32,564 nucleotides of DNA from Saprospirales bacterium (lineage in GTDB: Bacteria > Bacteroidota > Bacteroidia > Chitinophagales > Saprospiraceae): assembly GCA_002698985.1 (NCBI GenBank), contig PAAY01000092.1:1-32564 (forward strand), written 5' to 3'. The stretch's first letter is position 1, and each line of letters starts with the position of its first letter. Position numbers and translations under genes: made by a program. This document shows positions 16,845 to 25,341 of this stretch, in pieces. A model generated the notes under the pieces. That model worked only from the letters and a program-made list of their open reading frames with translations, searched no databases and was not told the DNA's origin.

Positions 16845-18279
16845 AATAGAAAAAAAGCTTTCAGAGCTGTTCGAAAAATGGTCTGGAAAAAAACCTGATC
16901 TGGTACTCCCATTGGCCCCCAGTGCCTCACCAAGGATCTATTACCGGCTTGCAAAAGGCGACACCTCGGCCATTGGAACTTACAACCTCGACAAAAAAGA
17001 AAACCACGCTTTCCTGACTTTTTCAAGGCACTTTCACAAATGTGGCTTACCCGTTCCGGAAATATATTCAGAAGACCCTGAAAATTATGTTTACCTGCAA
17101 GAGGACCTCGGCGCTACGACATTGTACAGTTACCTTCTGAAAGAAAACAATGATTTCCCCGACTATTTGGTAGAAATTTACAAAAGGGTGGTTGAAAAGC
17201 TGGCTCAGTTACAGGTCACCGGGGGGCGAGGCCTCGATTATACAGCCTGCTACCCCCGCAGCGAGTTTGACAAACAAAGTATGCTGTGGGACTTTAATAC
17301 TTTTAAATATTACTTCGTAAAACTGGCAGGCATCCCTTTTGATGAGCAGCAGCTCGAAACCGACATGCACAACTTTGCCGAATACCTGCTCGGAGCGGGG
17401 GCGGAACACTTCATGTTCCGGGATTTTCAGGCAAGGAACATAATGATCCGGAATGGACAGCCTTTTTTCATTGACTACCAGGGAGGCCGAAAGGGCGCCC
17501 CGCAGTACGACCTGGCGAGTCTGCTGTTCCAGGCAAAGGCCAACATGCCGGTAAGGATAAAAAAGGAGTTGCTGCAACACTATATGGATAAGTTGGAGCA
17601 GCTCACAAAAATTGACCGGCAAAAATTTGAAGAATATTTTTACGGATATGCCCTGATGCGCTGCATCCAGACTTTTGGAACCTACGGTTTTCGGGGTATT
17701 TTCGAGAAAAAAGAATATTTTATTAAAAGCATCCCATACGCATTGAACAATGCAAAGTGGATACTGGAAAACGCCGCCCCTCCCATTGACCTGCCGGAAT
17801 TGTACAGGGTTTTGAAGGAGCTCATCAGCAGCAAAAAATTTGCACCCTTCGACAAAAGCAAAGCCAGCGGGAATCTGCTGACGGTCAATATCCAGAGTTT
17901 CTCTTTCAAACGCGGCATCCCCAAAGACGACTCAGGGCACGGAGGGGGCTTTGTGTTTGACGTGCGCTTTATTCACAACCCCGGCAGGTATGAACCCTAC
18001 AAAAAAATGACTGGCCGTGACGAACCGGTCATCAATTTCCTCAAACACCACTCCTGCCTGGAGGATTTCCTCAACAATGTTTTCCTCATTGTTGACCCGG
18101 CCATTGAAAATTACCTTGAACGCAGCTTCACCAATTTATCGGTCAGCTTCGGCTGCACCGGTGGCCAGCACAGATCGGTCTATGCTGCCGACAGACTGGC
18201 CCGGCATATTGAAGAAAAATACGGCGTCAAAGTGGTACTCAAACACCTCGAACAGGAAATGAAAGGGTGGAAAAATTGA
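16831..18279 (+). CDS. Aminoglycoside-phosphotransferase-like sugar kinase fused to a RapZ C-terminal domain
   Basis: The 482-aa protein joins two domains. Residues 1 to about 330 form an APH/choline-kinase fold resembling AmgK-type amino-sugar kinases: YVYLQEDLGATTLYS, the catalytic loop RDFQARN (197-203, D198) and FIDYQGGRKGAPQYDLASLL with D215. After a Lys-rich linker, residues about 350-478 match the RapZ C-terminal domain: SFSFKRGIPKD, FVFDVRFIHNPGR, MTGRDEPV and GCTGGQHRSVYAADRLA. The P-loop domain of enterobacterial RapZ is absent. In E. coli the RapZ C-domain binds glucosamine-6-phosphate and the sRNA GlmZ. I infer an amino-sugar kinase with a sensing domain. Its start overlaps folA by 14 bases, so it belongs to the wall operon. 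Confidence 0.88.
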   Translation: MTSVEIEKKLSELFEKWSGKKPDLVLPLAPSASPRIYYRLAKGDTSAIGTYNLDKKENHAFLTFSRHFHKCGLPVPEIYSEDPENYVYLQEDLGATTLYSYLLKENNDFPDYLVEIYKRVVEKLAQLQVTGGRGLDYTACYPRSEFDKQSMLWDFNTFKYYFVKLAGIPFDEQQLETDMHNFAEYLLGAGAEHFMFRDFQARNIMIRNGQPFFIDYQGGRKGAPQYDLASLLFQAKANMPVRIKKELLQHYMDKLEQLTKIDRQKFEEYFYGYALMRCIQTFGTYGFRGIFEKKEYFIKSIPYALNNAKWILENAAPPIDLPELYRVLKELISSKKFAPFDKSKASGNLLTVNIQSFSFKRGIPKDDSGHGGGFVFDVRFIHNPGRYEPYKKMTGRDEPVINFLKHHSCLEDFLNNVFLIVDPAIENYLERSFTNLSVSFGCTGGQHRSVYAADRLARHIEEKYGVKVVLKHLEQEMKGWKN

Positions 18280-18294
18280 GCTTGTATTCGTTGA

Positions 18295-18352
18295 GAGGGG
18301 TTGCCCCTCATAATCCTCCATAATCCTCCATAATCCTCCATAATCCTAATAA
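18295..18352. repeat. 10-bp tandem repeat and small hairpin after the RapZ fusion gene
   Basis: GAGGGG (18295-18300) pairs with CCCCTC (18304-18309). It is followed by three copies of TAATCCTCCA with period 10 and a degenerate fourth. The tract lies between the convergent ends of the fusion gene and metF. Confidence 0.75.
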
Positions 18353-18370
18353 TCCCTATAAACCTCCACT

Positions 18371-19327
18371 TCAAAAAACCGCCTCACAGACCTGCCGGAT
18401 GGTATCCGCATCGCCCATGGTGTAATAGTGAACACAGGGCACCCCGGCTTTTTTAAGTTCTTTTGACTGCATGATGCACCACTCGATGCCGACCTGCTTG
18501 CGGGCTTCCGCATTTTTGGCTTTGGCCATCTCTCCGGCGAGTTCTGCCGGAATATCCACATAAAAATTTCTTGGAATGGAGGTGAGTTGATGCTGTTTTG
18601 TCAGCGGTTTCAGACCTGGCACGATCGGCACATCGATACCAATTTCCCGGCAGGCCTTGACATAATTGAAATAATGCTGGTTGTCAAAAAACATCTGTGT
18701 TACGATGTAATTGGCACCTGCATCAATCTTGGCTTTGGTAAACTCCAGGTCGGTTTTGAGGTTGGGAGCCTCGAAATGTTTTTCCGGATAACCCGCTACA
18801 CCAATGCAAAAATTGGTCTTCGCCCCGTTCTCGATGTTGTCGTCGAGGTAGCGGCCGTGGTTCATATCCACGATCTGTTTGACGAGATCCAGTGCAAACT
18901 CGTGGCCATCGGGCTCTGGCACAAACTTGCCATCGAAACTCCGGGCATCGCCACGGATGGCCAGAACGTTGTTGATGTTCAGAAAATTGAGATCGATGAG
19001 GGCGTTTTCCGTTTCCTCTTTCGAGAAACCGCCACATATCAGGTGCGGCACTGCGTCAACCCCATAGCGGTGCATGATGGCCGCACAAATACCCACCGTG
19101 CCTGGGCGTTTCCGGATGGCTATTTTTTCATAATAACCAGAGGGCATTTTCTTGTAAATGAACTCCTCCCGGTGGTAGGTCACGTCGATGAAAGGTGGCT
19201 TGAACTCCATCAGCGGGTCCAGGGTGGCAAAGATGGCGGACATATCGCCCCCTTTCAGAGGAGGCAAGACCTCAAAAGATATCAGTGTTTGACCTTCGGC
19301 ACTTTTGAAATATTCGGTAACCTTCAT
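18371..19327 (-). CDS. metF: Methylenetetrahydrofolate reductase
   Basis: The 318-aa protein reduces 5,10-methylene-THF to 5-methyl-THF with FAD, the methyl donor for methionine synthesis. The (beta/alpha)8 barrel signatures are present: FEVLPPLKGG (the variant of the usual FEFFPPK), DVTYH, HLICGGFSKEE, NVLAIRGD, and FDNQHYFNYV followed by VPIVPGLKPLT. Length is normal for the bacterial MetF-only form. It lies 30 bases after the DUF2141 gene on the same strand, though a functional link is not obvious. Confidence 0.96.
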   Translation of the reverse strand: MKVTEYFKSAEGQTLISFEVLPPLKGGDMSAIFATLDPLMEFKPPFIDVTYHREEFIYKKMPSGYYEKIAIRKRPGTVGICAAIMHRYGVDAVPHLICGGFSKEETENALIDLNFLNINNVLAIRGDARSFDGKFVPEPDGHEFALDLVKQIVDMNHGRYLDDNIENGAKTNFCIGVAGYPEKHFEAPNLKTDLEFTKAKIDAGANYIVTQMFFDNQHYFNYVKACREIGIDVPIVPGLKPLTKQHQLTSIPRNFYVDIPAELAGEMAKAKNAEARKQVGIEWCIMQSKELKKAGVPCVHYYTMGDADTIRQVCEAVF

Positions 19328-19357
19328 GATCTTTGGAAGTGGTTGTAGGAAAAGAAC

Positions 19358-19840
19358 TCAAAGCTGCCATTTTTTGAGCTGAACCGCAATCCGGTTTTTA
19401 CCCGGTTCAATTTTTACTGCGATTTCTTCAAAATCCGGCACCCTCCATTTACTCTCCGGAGTTTTTGAAAAGCCGTATGGTTCCGTTGGAATTCCCAACA
19501 GGTTTTTATCCAGTTTGAAATTGTCATTTTCATCTTGAAAAAATGCCAGTGCATACTTGCCGGGGGCCAGGCCATTCAGGTTGTAGCTAAAGGTTGGCAC
19601 TCCGGAAATTGGTACATTGACCAGCCTTGCCTGGCTTTCGTCCATAAAGACTTTTTCTGAATCATAAACGGCCAGGCGAATGGTGCCTTTTTGCGTTTTC
19701 AATCCCTGAAAGGTTATTTCGAGCTCGCTGCCGGCGGGAGAAAAGGAGCACCATGCCAATGCAGAGAGTGCCAATGCAGTGTAAAAAATGCATCGGATAT
19801 TGGACTTGATTTTTTTAAAATGCTGACTGAAAATGTTCAT
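19358..19840 (-). CDS. DUF2141 domain exported protein
   Basis: The 160-aa protein has an N-terminal hydrophobic export signal (IFYTALALSALAWCSF) and a beta-sandwich DUF2141 domain. The domain shows KGTIRLAVYDSEKVFMD, LAPGKYALAFFQDENDNFKLDKN and the typical GIPTEPYGFS. The acidic DENDN loop could bind calcium, but this is an inference. The upstream TTG at 19849 is possible, yet ATG at 19838-19840 is the better start. Function is unknown. It is divergent from the MBL lipoprotein gene with only 56 bases between starts. Confidence 0.9.
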   Translation of the reverse strand: MNIFSQHFKKIKSNIRCIFYTALALSALAWCSFSPAGSELEITFQGLKTQKGTIRLAVYDSEKVFMDESQARLVNVPISGVPTFSYNLNGLAPGKYALAFFQDENDNFKLDKNLLGIPTEPYGFSKTPESKWRVPDFEEIAVKIEPGKNRIAVQLKKWQL

Positions 19841-19869
19841 TGTTGCCAAAGGGCCGGATTTTATGTTTC
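19840..19869 (+). promoter_or_regulatory. Candidate promoter of the MBL-fold lipoprotein gene
   Basis: TTG (19840-19842), a 19-base spacer and TATGTTTC (19862-19869) fit the Bacteroidota -33/-7 pattern with one mismatch in the -7 element. It lies in the short divergent gap, so it overlaps the start region of the DUF2141 gene. Confidence 0.4.
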
Positions 19870-19896
19870 CTCAAAGAACTGCAAATAACTGAATTT

Positions 19897-20844
19897 ATGC
19901 GCTTTCTTATTGTTCTTACCTTTTGCGTTGGTGTTTTGTTGCAAAGCTGCACAGAGAACGGCCCACCGGACTTTCAAACGGGAGATGGGCCCTATGTGGT
20001 GGTTCTTGGCATTGCCCAGGATGCCGGCTATCCGCAAGCCGGCTGCACAAAGGACTGCTGCCGGCATTTGTGGAGCCAACACACGGAAAGGAAAATGGTT
20101 TCTTGCATAGCCTTGATCGACCCGGTTGAGCAGCAGGCATGGATGTTTGATGCCACCCCTGATTTCAAATTCCAACTGGCAGAGCTTACCAGCGAAAAAC
20201 ATGGCCAGCCCGAGCTGGCAGGTATCTTCCTCACCCACGCCCACATCGGGCACTACACCGGACTGATGCACCTGGGCCACGAGGTGATGGGAGCCAAAGA
20301 TGTACCCGTTTTTGCCATGCCGCGCATGGCAGATTTTCTTCGGAAAAACGGCCCGTGGAGCCAGCTCGTTTCTTTTCATAACATCGCCATCCGGCAACTT
20401 GAAGCCGACAGCACTGTCGTTCTGAATGAGCGTCTGAAAGTCAAACCCTTCCGGGTGCCTCACCGCGATGAATATTCCGAAACAGTCGGGTTTGAAATTT
20501 TGGGCCCTTCGAAAAGCCTGGTCTTCATTCCCGACATCGACAAATGGGATCGCTGGGACCACCCGGCAACTGATGTTGTGAAAACGCATGACTACAACCT
20601 GGTCGACGGCACGTTTTATGAGAATGGAGAGATTCCCGGAAGGGACATGAGCCAGATTCCGCACCCATTCATCCAGGAAAGTATGGAGCTGTTTTCAGGT
20701 TTGCCGAAGGAAGAAAAAGCAGGTATTTTTTTCATCCACCTGAACCACACCAACCCTGTCCTTCGGGCAAACAGCCCCGCCAGGAGTAATGTGCTTCAAC
20801 TGGGTTTTGGCATTGCCGAAGAAGGCATGAAGCTGACCCTTTGA
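19897..20844 (+). CDS. PqqB-like metallo-beta-lactamase-fold lipoprotein
   Basis: The 315-aa product begins with a lipoprotein signal ending in LLQSC. The upstream open frame to 19840 is ignored because only the ATG at 19897 exposes this signal. The body resembles the PqqB branch of the MBL fold: VVVLGIAQDAGYPQAGC with a Cys cluster, then LTHAHIGHYTGLMHLG, later FIPDIDKWDRW, VDGTFY and HLNHTNP. The metal motif reads HAHIGH, with Gly in place of the Asp of HxHxDH, so metal binding may be altered. No pqq genes are nearby, so PQQ synthesis is not implied. Substrate unknown. Confidence 0.85.
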   Translation: MRFLIVLTFCVGVLLQSCTENGPPDFQTGDGPYVVVLGIAQDAGYPQAGCTKDCCRHLWSQHTERKMVSCIALIDPVEQQAWMFDATPDFKFQLAELTSEKHGQPELAGIFLTHAHIGHYTGLMHLGHEVMGAKDVPVFAMPRMADFLRKNGPWSQLVSFHNIAIRQLEADSTVVLNERLKVKPFRVPHRDEYSETVGFEILGPSKSLVFIPDIDKWDRWDHPATDVVKTHDYNLVDGTFYENGEIPGRDMSQIPHPFIQESMELFSGLPKEEKAGIFFIHLNHTNPVLRANSPARSNVLQLGFGIAEEGMKLTL

Positions 20845-20873
20845 AAACTTGTGCGGTCATTAAGTCCTGAATT

Positions 20874-20898
20874 GACGAACTTCGCACTGCGCTTCGTC
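20874..20898 (+). terminator. Possible terminator after the MBL-fold gene
   Basis: GACGAA (20874-20879) pairs with TTCGTC (20893-20898), with inner CGC/GCG pairing around ACT. A T-rich stretch follows only after about a dozen bases (TTCTTAAGCTGTTTTT), so termination here is plausible but weakly supported. Confidence 0.4.
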
Positions 20899-21042
20899 GT
20901 TCTTAAGCTGTTTTTGGCTTAGGCCCTTTGAGAATGCGCAGATAACGGAACCTTCTCTGCGGTTAACCATGATCCTGAGCTGGTTCGAGTTCCTATCAAC
21001 ATTCTCAACACTGTCAACAATCTAGTGCAAACAACCTTTACC

Positions 21043-22689
21043 ATGAATTGGAAAAAAAGAACCCTGAAAGGTGTCACCCTCGTCACATTGGCAATTCTGA
21101 CAGCTTCAACAACCGTGTTGCCGCCTTCGGGCAATTACTTCGAAATTGCGAAGAACATCGAGATTTTCACCAACCTTTACAAGGAGGTGAACACCTACTA
21201 CGTGGATGAGACCAACCCATCGAGCCTGATGAAAACGGGCATCGATGCCATGCTGGCCAGCCTCGATCCTTACACCAACTACTTTTCCGAAAGCCAGATT
21301 GAAGGATGGCGCTACATTACCGAAGGAAAATACAATGGTATCGGAGCAGATATCCGCATCATCGACGGGCGGCCCACCATCGTGGCTCCATTTGAAAATG
21401 CTCCCGCTTTCAACGCCGGATTGAAAGCCGGAGACCAGATTCTCGAAATTGACGGACAGGACACGGAAGGAAAAACTTCCGAAGACGTGGGAGCCATTCT
21501 GAAAGGATATCCCGGCACGGAGGTGAAGCTGAAAGTGAAGCGCCCCGGCGAAAAAAAGACCATCGACCTGACCCTGGTGCGCGATGAAGTGAACATCCCG
21601 AACGTGCCTTATTCTGATATGATTTCGGAGGATGTTGGCTACATCGCTCTGACCACCTTCACCCGAGATGCCGGCCGCAATGTGGCCAATGCCCTCAAAG
21701 ATCTCAAAGTGGAACAACCCAACCTGAAAGGCGTGGTGCTGGACTTGCGCGACAACGGGGGTGGATTGCTGGCAGAGGCCGTAAACGTGGTCAATGTCTT
21801 CGTTCCGAAAGGTGAGCTGGTGGTTAGCACCAAAGGCAAGGTGAAAGACTGGAACCGCTCTTTCAAAACGCTGAATGCACCTGTTGACGACAAAGTGCCG
21901 CTGATCGTACTCATCAACAAAGGCTCTGCCTCGGCTTCTGAAATTGTGAGCGGCACCATTCAGGACCTCGACAGGGGCGTACTCATCGGGCAACGCAGCT
22001 ACGGCAAAGGCCTGGTGCAGAACACCCGCGATGTGGGCTACAACGCCAAAGTGAAAATGACCACCGCCAAATACTACATCCCCAGCGGACGCTGCATCCA
22101 GTCATTGGAGTACCACAATGGGGAACCCGCCGAAATTCCCGATGAAAAACGGGCTAAGTTCAAAACCCGCAACGGAAGGATCGTTTTGGATGGTGGCGGC
22201 GTCAAACCGGATATCGTCATTGACCTCGACGATGAGACTGACATCCTGGAAACGCTCGAAGAAAACAACATCATTTTCAACTACGTGACCCAATGGGTGC
22301 TGCGCAACCCTGAGCTCACGGAGCTGGACAACTTCCATTTTGAAGAATGGGACGATTTTGTAAAATACCTCGAAGCGAGAAACTTCGATTTCGACACCGA
22401 AACGGAAAAGCTGTTGGCCGACTTGCGGGAGAAGTCTGTGAAAAGCGGCTATCTTTCCGACGCCGATTTTTCGGACCTGGAACAGCGGCTCATTGCCAAT
22501 AAAAAATCTCAGCTCGAAGCCCACAAGGAGATCATTACGGACCTGATCGAGAAAGAGATTGCCAGCCGGTACCAATACGAAAAAGGAAGGATAAAGCTGG
22601 GCCTCAGAAATGATATCGAGATCAAAAAGGCCATCGAGCTTTTCCACAATCCGGCACAGTACCAGGCCATTCTGAAAGGAGAACAGTAA
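21043..22689 (+). CDS. S41 family carboxy-terminal processing protease (CtpA type)
   Basis: The 548-aa protein is a periplasmic C-terminal processing serine protease. It has an N-terminal export segment (TLKGVTLVTLAILTAS) and a short helical domain. A PDZ domain follows (YNGIGADIRIIDGRP through LKAGDQILEIDG), then the S41 core with LRDNGGGLL, GSASASEIVSGTIQD (nucleophile Ser and Glu region) and RSYGKGLVQ (catalytic Lys). About 170 C-terminal residues form a helical tail common in Bacteroidota members. A GTG at 21025 is possible, but the ATG at 21043 starts just before the basic n-region of the signal. hmgA follows after 28 bases. Confidence 0.94.
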   Translation: MNWKKRTLKGVTLVTLAILTASTTVLPPSGNYFEIAKNIEIFTNLYKEVNTYYVDETNPSSLMKTGIDAMLASLDPYTNYFSESQIEGWRYITEGKYNGIGADIRIIDGRPTIVAPFENAPAFNAGLKAGDQILEIDGQDTEGKTSEDVGAILKGYPGTEVKLKVKRPGEKKTIDLTLVRDEVNIPNVPYSDMISEDVGYIALTTFTRDAGRNVANALKDLKVEQPNLKGVVLDLRDNGGGLLAEAVNVVNVFVPKGELVVSTKGKVKDWNRSFKTLNAPVDDKVPLIVLINKGSASASEIVSGTIQDLDRGVLIGQRSYGKGLVQNTRDVGYNAKVKMTTAKYYIPSGRCIQSLEYHNGEPAEIPDEKRAKFKTRNGRIVLDGGGVKPDIVIDLDDETDILETLEENNIIFNYVTQWVLRNPELTELDNFHFEEWDDFVKYLEARNFDFDTETEKLLADLREKSVKSGYLSDADFSDLEQRLIANKKSQLEAHKEIITDLIEKEIASRYQYEKGRIKLGLRNDIEIKKAIELFHNPAQYQAILKGEQ

Positions 22690-22717
22690 TCTGATACATA
22701 GAACTAAAGCCCTGACT

Positions 22718-23872
22718 ATGCACTATTACAGCCTGGGGAAAATCCCACACAAACGACACACCCAATTCAGAAAACCCGACGGCAGCCTGTACCACGAGGA
22801 GTTGTTCTCAACGGAAGGCTTCAGCAATATGTACTCGCTGCTCTACCACTGCAACCCTCCGACGCAGATCGTCCAGGTGGGCGATCCCATCTCCGTTGCC
22901 GCCAAGGTGGTAAATGACAAGCAACTCAAACACCGCAGCCTGCAGGGGTTCAACATCCAGCCGGAAGACGACTACCTGAAAAGCCGCAAACCTGTGCTGG
23001 TCAACAACGATTGCCAGATCATCCTGGCGGCGCCCCGGAGAAGCACTTCAGATTATTTCTTCAAAAATGCCGATGCCGATGAGGTGATCTTCGTGCATGT
23101 AGGTTCCGGAACGCTGAAAAGCATGTACGGCAGCCTCGATTTCTCTTATGGCGACTACATCGTCATTCCGAGGGGCACGGTTTACCAGCTCCATTTCAAC
23201 GACGAAAACAACCGGCTGTTCATCGTCGAGAGTTACAGCCCGGTGCTCACGCCAAAACGCTACCGCAACGCTTTTGGCCAGTTGCTGGAGCATTCTCCCT
23301 TCTGTGAAAGGGACATCCGCAAACCGCAAAACCTGGAGACCATCGATGAGCAGGGCGACTTCCTGCTGTACATCAAAAAGCAGGACCAGATTTATCCCTA
23401 CCACTACCTGAGCCATCCATTCGACCTGGTGGGTTGGGACGGATTCGTGTACCCTTACATTTTCTCCATTCACGATTTTGAACCCATTACCGGCCGCGTG
23501 CACATGCCGCCGCCCATCCACCAGACTTTCGAAGCCCGCAACTTTGTGATCTGCAGTTTCGTGCCCCGCTTGTACGATTACCACCCGCAGGCAATTCCCG
23601 CACCCTACAACCACAGCAACATCGACAGCGACGAAGTGCTGTACTACGTCGATGGCGATTTCATGAGCCGCAAACACGTGGAAAAAGGCCAGATCACCCT
23701 CCACCCCGGTGGCATCCCCCACGGACCACATCCCGGCACCGTGGAGAAAAGCATCGGAGCGAAAGAGACCCGTGAGCTTGCCGTAATGGTGGACACCTTC
23801 AAACCTCTGCTCCTCACCGACATCGGCGAAAGCATCGAAGAGAAGGACTATTACAAGAGCTGGCTGGTGTAA
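22718..23872 (+). CDS. hmgA: Homogentisate 1,2-dioxygenase (short bacterial form)
   Basis: The 384-aa enzyme opens the ring of homogentisate to maleylacetoacetate in tyrosine and phenylalanine breakdown. Recognisable parts are the N-terminal KRHTQFRKPDGSLYHEELF, the cupin core GDYIVIPRGTVY, and the iron site region PPPIHQTFEARNF (H268, E272) with GGIPHGPHPG (H335 and H338). It is shorter than animal homologues of roughly 430-445 aa but typical of the bacterial branch. The maleylacetoacetate isomerase and fumarylacetoacetase genes are not in the window. The gene follows the CtpA-type gene closely but has no evident functional link with it. Confidence 0.93.
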   Translation: MHYYSLGKIPHKRHTQFRKPDGSLYHEELFSTEGFSNMYSLLYHCNPPTQIVQVGDPISVAAKVVNDKQLKHRSLQGFNIQPEDDYLKSRKPVLVNNDCQIILAAPRRSTSDYFFKNADADEVIFVHVGSGTLKSMYGSLDFSYGDYIVIPRGTVYQLHFNDENNRLFIVESYSPVLTPKRYRNAFGQLLEHSPFCERDIRKPQNLETIDEQGDFLLYIKKQDQIYPYHYLSHPFDLVGWDGFVYPYIFSIHDFEPITGRVHMPPPIHQTFEARNFVICSFVPRLYDYHPQAIPAPYNHSNIDSDEVLYYVDGDFMSRKHVEKGQITLHPGGIPHGPHPGTVEKSIGAKETRELAVMVDTFKPLLLTDIGESIEEKDYYKSWLV

Positions 23873-23875
23873 AGA

Positions 23876-23914
23876 ATTGAGGAATCGAGGATTTGAGGAT
23901 TTGAAGAATCGAGA
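23876..23914 (+). repeat. 8-bp-period GAGGATTT tract after hmgA
   Basis: Four to five imperfect units of GAGGATTT/GAGGAATC begin three bases after the hmgA stop codon. The same unit is expanded at 30582-30645. Confidence 0.7.
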
Positions 23915-23932
23915 TTTACGCCAGTTCAGTTC

Positions 23933-24169
23933 CTGAGTCCAATGCAAAAAGTCCGATTGACTAATTCCATTGGGAATTTCAACCATTTATCTGCCGGACA
24001 GAGTCCGGCGGGAGGAGTCACCGGACGTCCCGAAAAATTTCGGGAGGCACCAGCAACTACGCTGGTTCCGGACTCCGTCCGGGACCACATCTTGTCGGAC
24101 TCTGTCCGACCTTTATTCAGAAGGAAAAATATCCTTCGAATAGACTAACACTTTTTGCAGTAGGCTCAG
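23933..24169 (+). mobile_element. MITE-like multi-hairpin element, copy B
   Basis: The 237-bp element has imperfect inverted ends of about 20 bp (CTGAG...ATGCAAAAAGT and ACTTTTTGCAGT...CTCAG). Inside are five hairpins: 23993-24009, 24028-24045, 24049-24066, 24068-24082 and 24094-24110, several built on CCGGAC/GTCCGG. There is no open reading frame of note. It is related to the element at 30640-30859: the outer arms match that copy in inverse orientation, whereas the central core matches it in direct orientation. It fills the hmgA-aroB gap. Confidence 0.75.
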
Positions 24170-24181
24170 TTCTTCAAATCC

Positions 24182-25246
24182 TCAGTTCTTCATTTCTTCA
24201 GCTTCGCGTAAATAAAAATCCAGCGCTTCCCTGATCGAATCCTCGCTGACGAACTGGTCGAAGCTGGCCTGCCCAATAGCAGGCAGGAGGGTGAAACTGA
24301 TACTTCCGGCGCGGTTCTTTTTGTCTTTTTTCATCAAACCCAGCAGGGCATCGTAGTCTCCTTCGGTAAAATGGATAGGTGGGTAAAAGCGCTTGATTAC
24401 CTGAACGATTTCATCCAAACATGCTGCCTCCAGTCCAAGATATTTTGAAGATAAATAGCTTTCTGCCACCATACCTGCTGCTACTGCCTCTCCATGTGTC
24501 AGGGGTTTGCCAGCACTAAGCACGAAACTCTCGATGGCATGGCCGATGGTATGGCCAAAGTTGAGCACTTTGCGCCTACCCTTTTCAAAGGGGTCTTCCA
24601 CAACCACATCCCGCTTTATCCGAAGGGAGGCCTCCAAAATGGGTTCCCACTCAACACCGTCCAGCCGGTCAATTTCCTTTAGCTGGTTCCACAATACCGC
24701 ATCGGCGATCAGGGCGTGTTTGATGATTTCGGCAAAGCCGCTGCGCAGCTCCGCATCAGGCAAGGTCTTCAGGAATTGTGGGTCAACCACAACGGCCAGG
24801 GGATTTTTGAAAACACCCACCGCATTTTTTACCCAGTTGAGGTCAATGCCCAGTTTGCCACCAATGGAGGCGTCCACCTGCGACAGGAGCGTGGTCGGGA
24901 TTTGCACGAAGGGAATACCTCTGAAGAAGGTCGCTGCGCAAAAGCCGCCCATGTCGCCGATGACGCCCCCGCCGAGGTTGACGAGGAGGCTATGGCGGTC
25001 CATGCCGAGGGCCATCATTTGCTGCCAGATGTACTCGCAGGTCCGGATGTTTTTTTGCTGCTCACCGGGCTCGATCCGGATGATGGGCAAGTCGATGCTG
25101 GCAAATTGCGGAAGACAAAATTTTTCTGAATTGGCATCCACCAGCAATACCGCTTTGGAGTAGTTTCCCGCATTCAGTATTTCTGCGAGGGCCTGGCCGG
25201 CAGGGCCGATTTGAATCTTGTAATCCGAAATTGCGAGGTATTTCAT
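24182..25246 (-). CDS. aroB: 3-dehydroquinate synthase
   Basis: The 354-aa enzyme catalyses the second shikimate pathway step, making 3-dehydroquinate from DAHP with NAD and a divalent metal. Motifs: LVNLGGGVIGDMGGF (NAD), PTTLLSQVDASIGGK, FAEIIKHALI, the zinc-ligand segments NFGHTIGHAIE and LTHGEAVAAGM, and KKDKKNR. ATG at 25244-25246 is preferred over the TTG two codons upstream. The last codons (EEMKN and stop) lie in a CAGTTCTTCA repeat tract that borders the neighbouring mobile element. It is divergent from kmo. Confidence 0.97.
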   Translation of the reverse strand: MKYLAISDYKIQIGPAGQALAEILNAGNYSKAVLLVDANSEKFCLPQFASIDLPIIRIEPGEQQKNIRTCEYIWQQMMALGMDRHSLLVNLGGGVIGDMGGFCAATFFRGIPFVQIPTTLLSQVDASIGGKLGIDLNWVKNAVGVFKNPLAVVVDPQFLKTLPDAELRSGFAEIIKHALIADAVLWNQLKEIDRLDGVEWEPILEASLRIKRDVVVEDPFEKGRRKVLNFGHTIGHAIESFVLSAGKPLTHGEAVAAGMVAESYLSSKYLGLEAACLDEIVQVIKRFYPPIHFTEGDYDALLGLMKKDKKNRAGSISFTLLPAIGQASFDQFVSEDSIREALDFYLREAEEMKN

Positions 25247-25265
25247 GAGCAACAGGGCTGTTGGA

Positions 25266-25300
25266 TTTTCGGGTCAATTGCAGCAAATGAGGTAGCTTTG
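25266..25300 (+). promoter_or_regulatory. Candidate promoter of kmo
   Basis: TAGCTTTG at 25293-25300 is a perfect TAnnTTTG -7 element. A weak -33 candidate (TTTTC near 25266-25270) lies about 22 bases upstream. The start codon is 41 bases downstream. Confidence 0.5.
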
Positions 25301-25341
25301 GCGCCAGCCAAATAAAAAGCAAAAGAACAAACCAAACACCC

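Noticed and set aside
18309-18352. Possible CRISPR array (regular repeats)
   Set aside because: The repeat unit is 10 bases and directly tandem, without spacers. The other tracts are the same type with 8- or 10-base periods.
19897-20844. PQQ biosynthesis gene pqqB
   Set aside because: The protein is a lipoprotein and no pqqA, C, D or E genes are nearby. Only the fold is PqqB-like.
20970-21000. Possible tRNA T-arm (GGTTCGAGTTCC)
   Set aside because: The flanking bases do not form a T stem, and no matching acceptor, D or anticodon arms are present.
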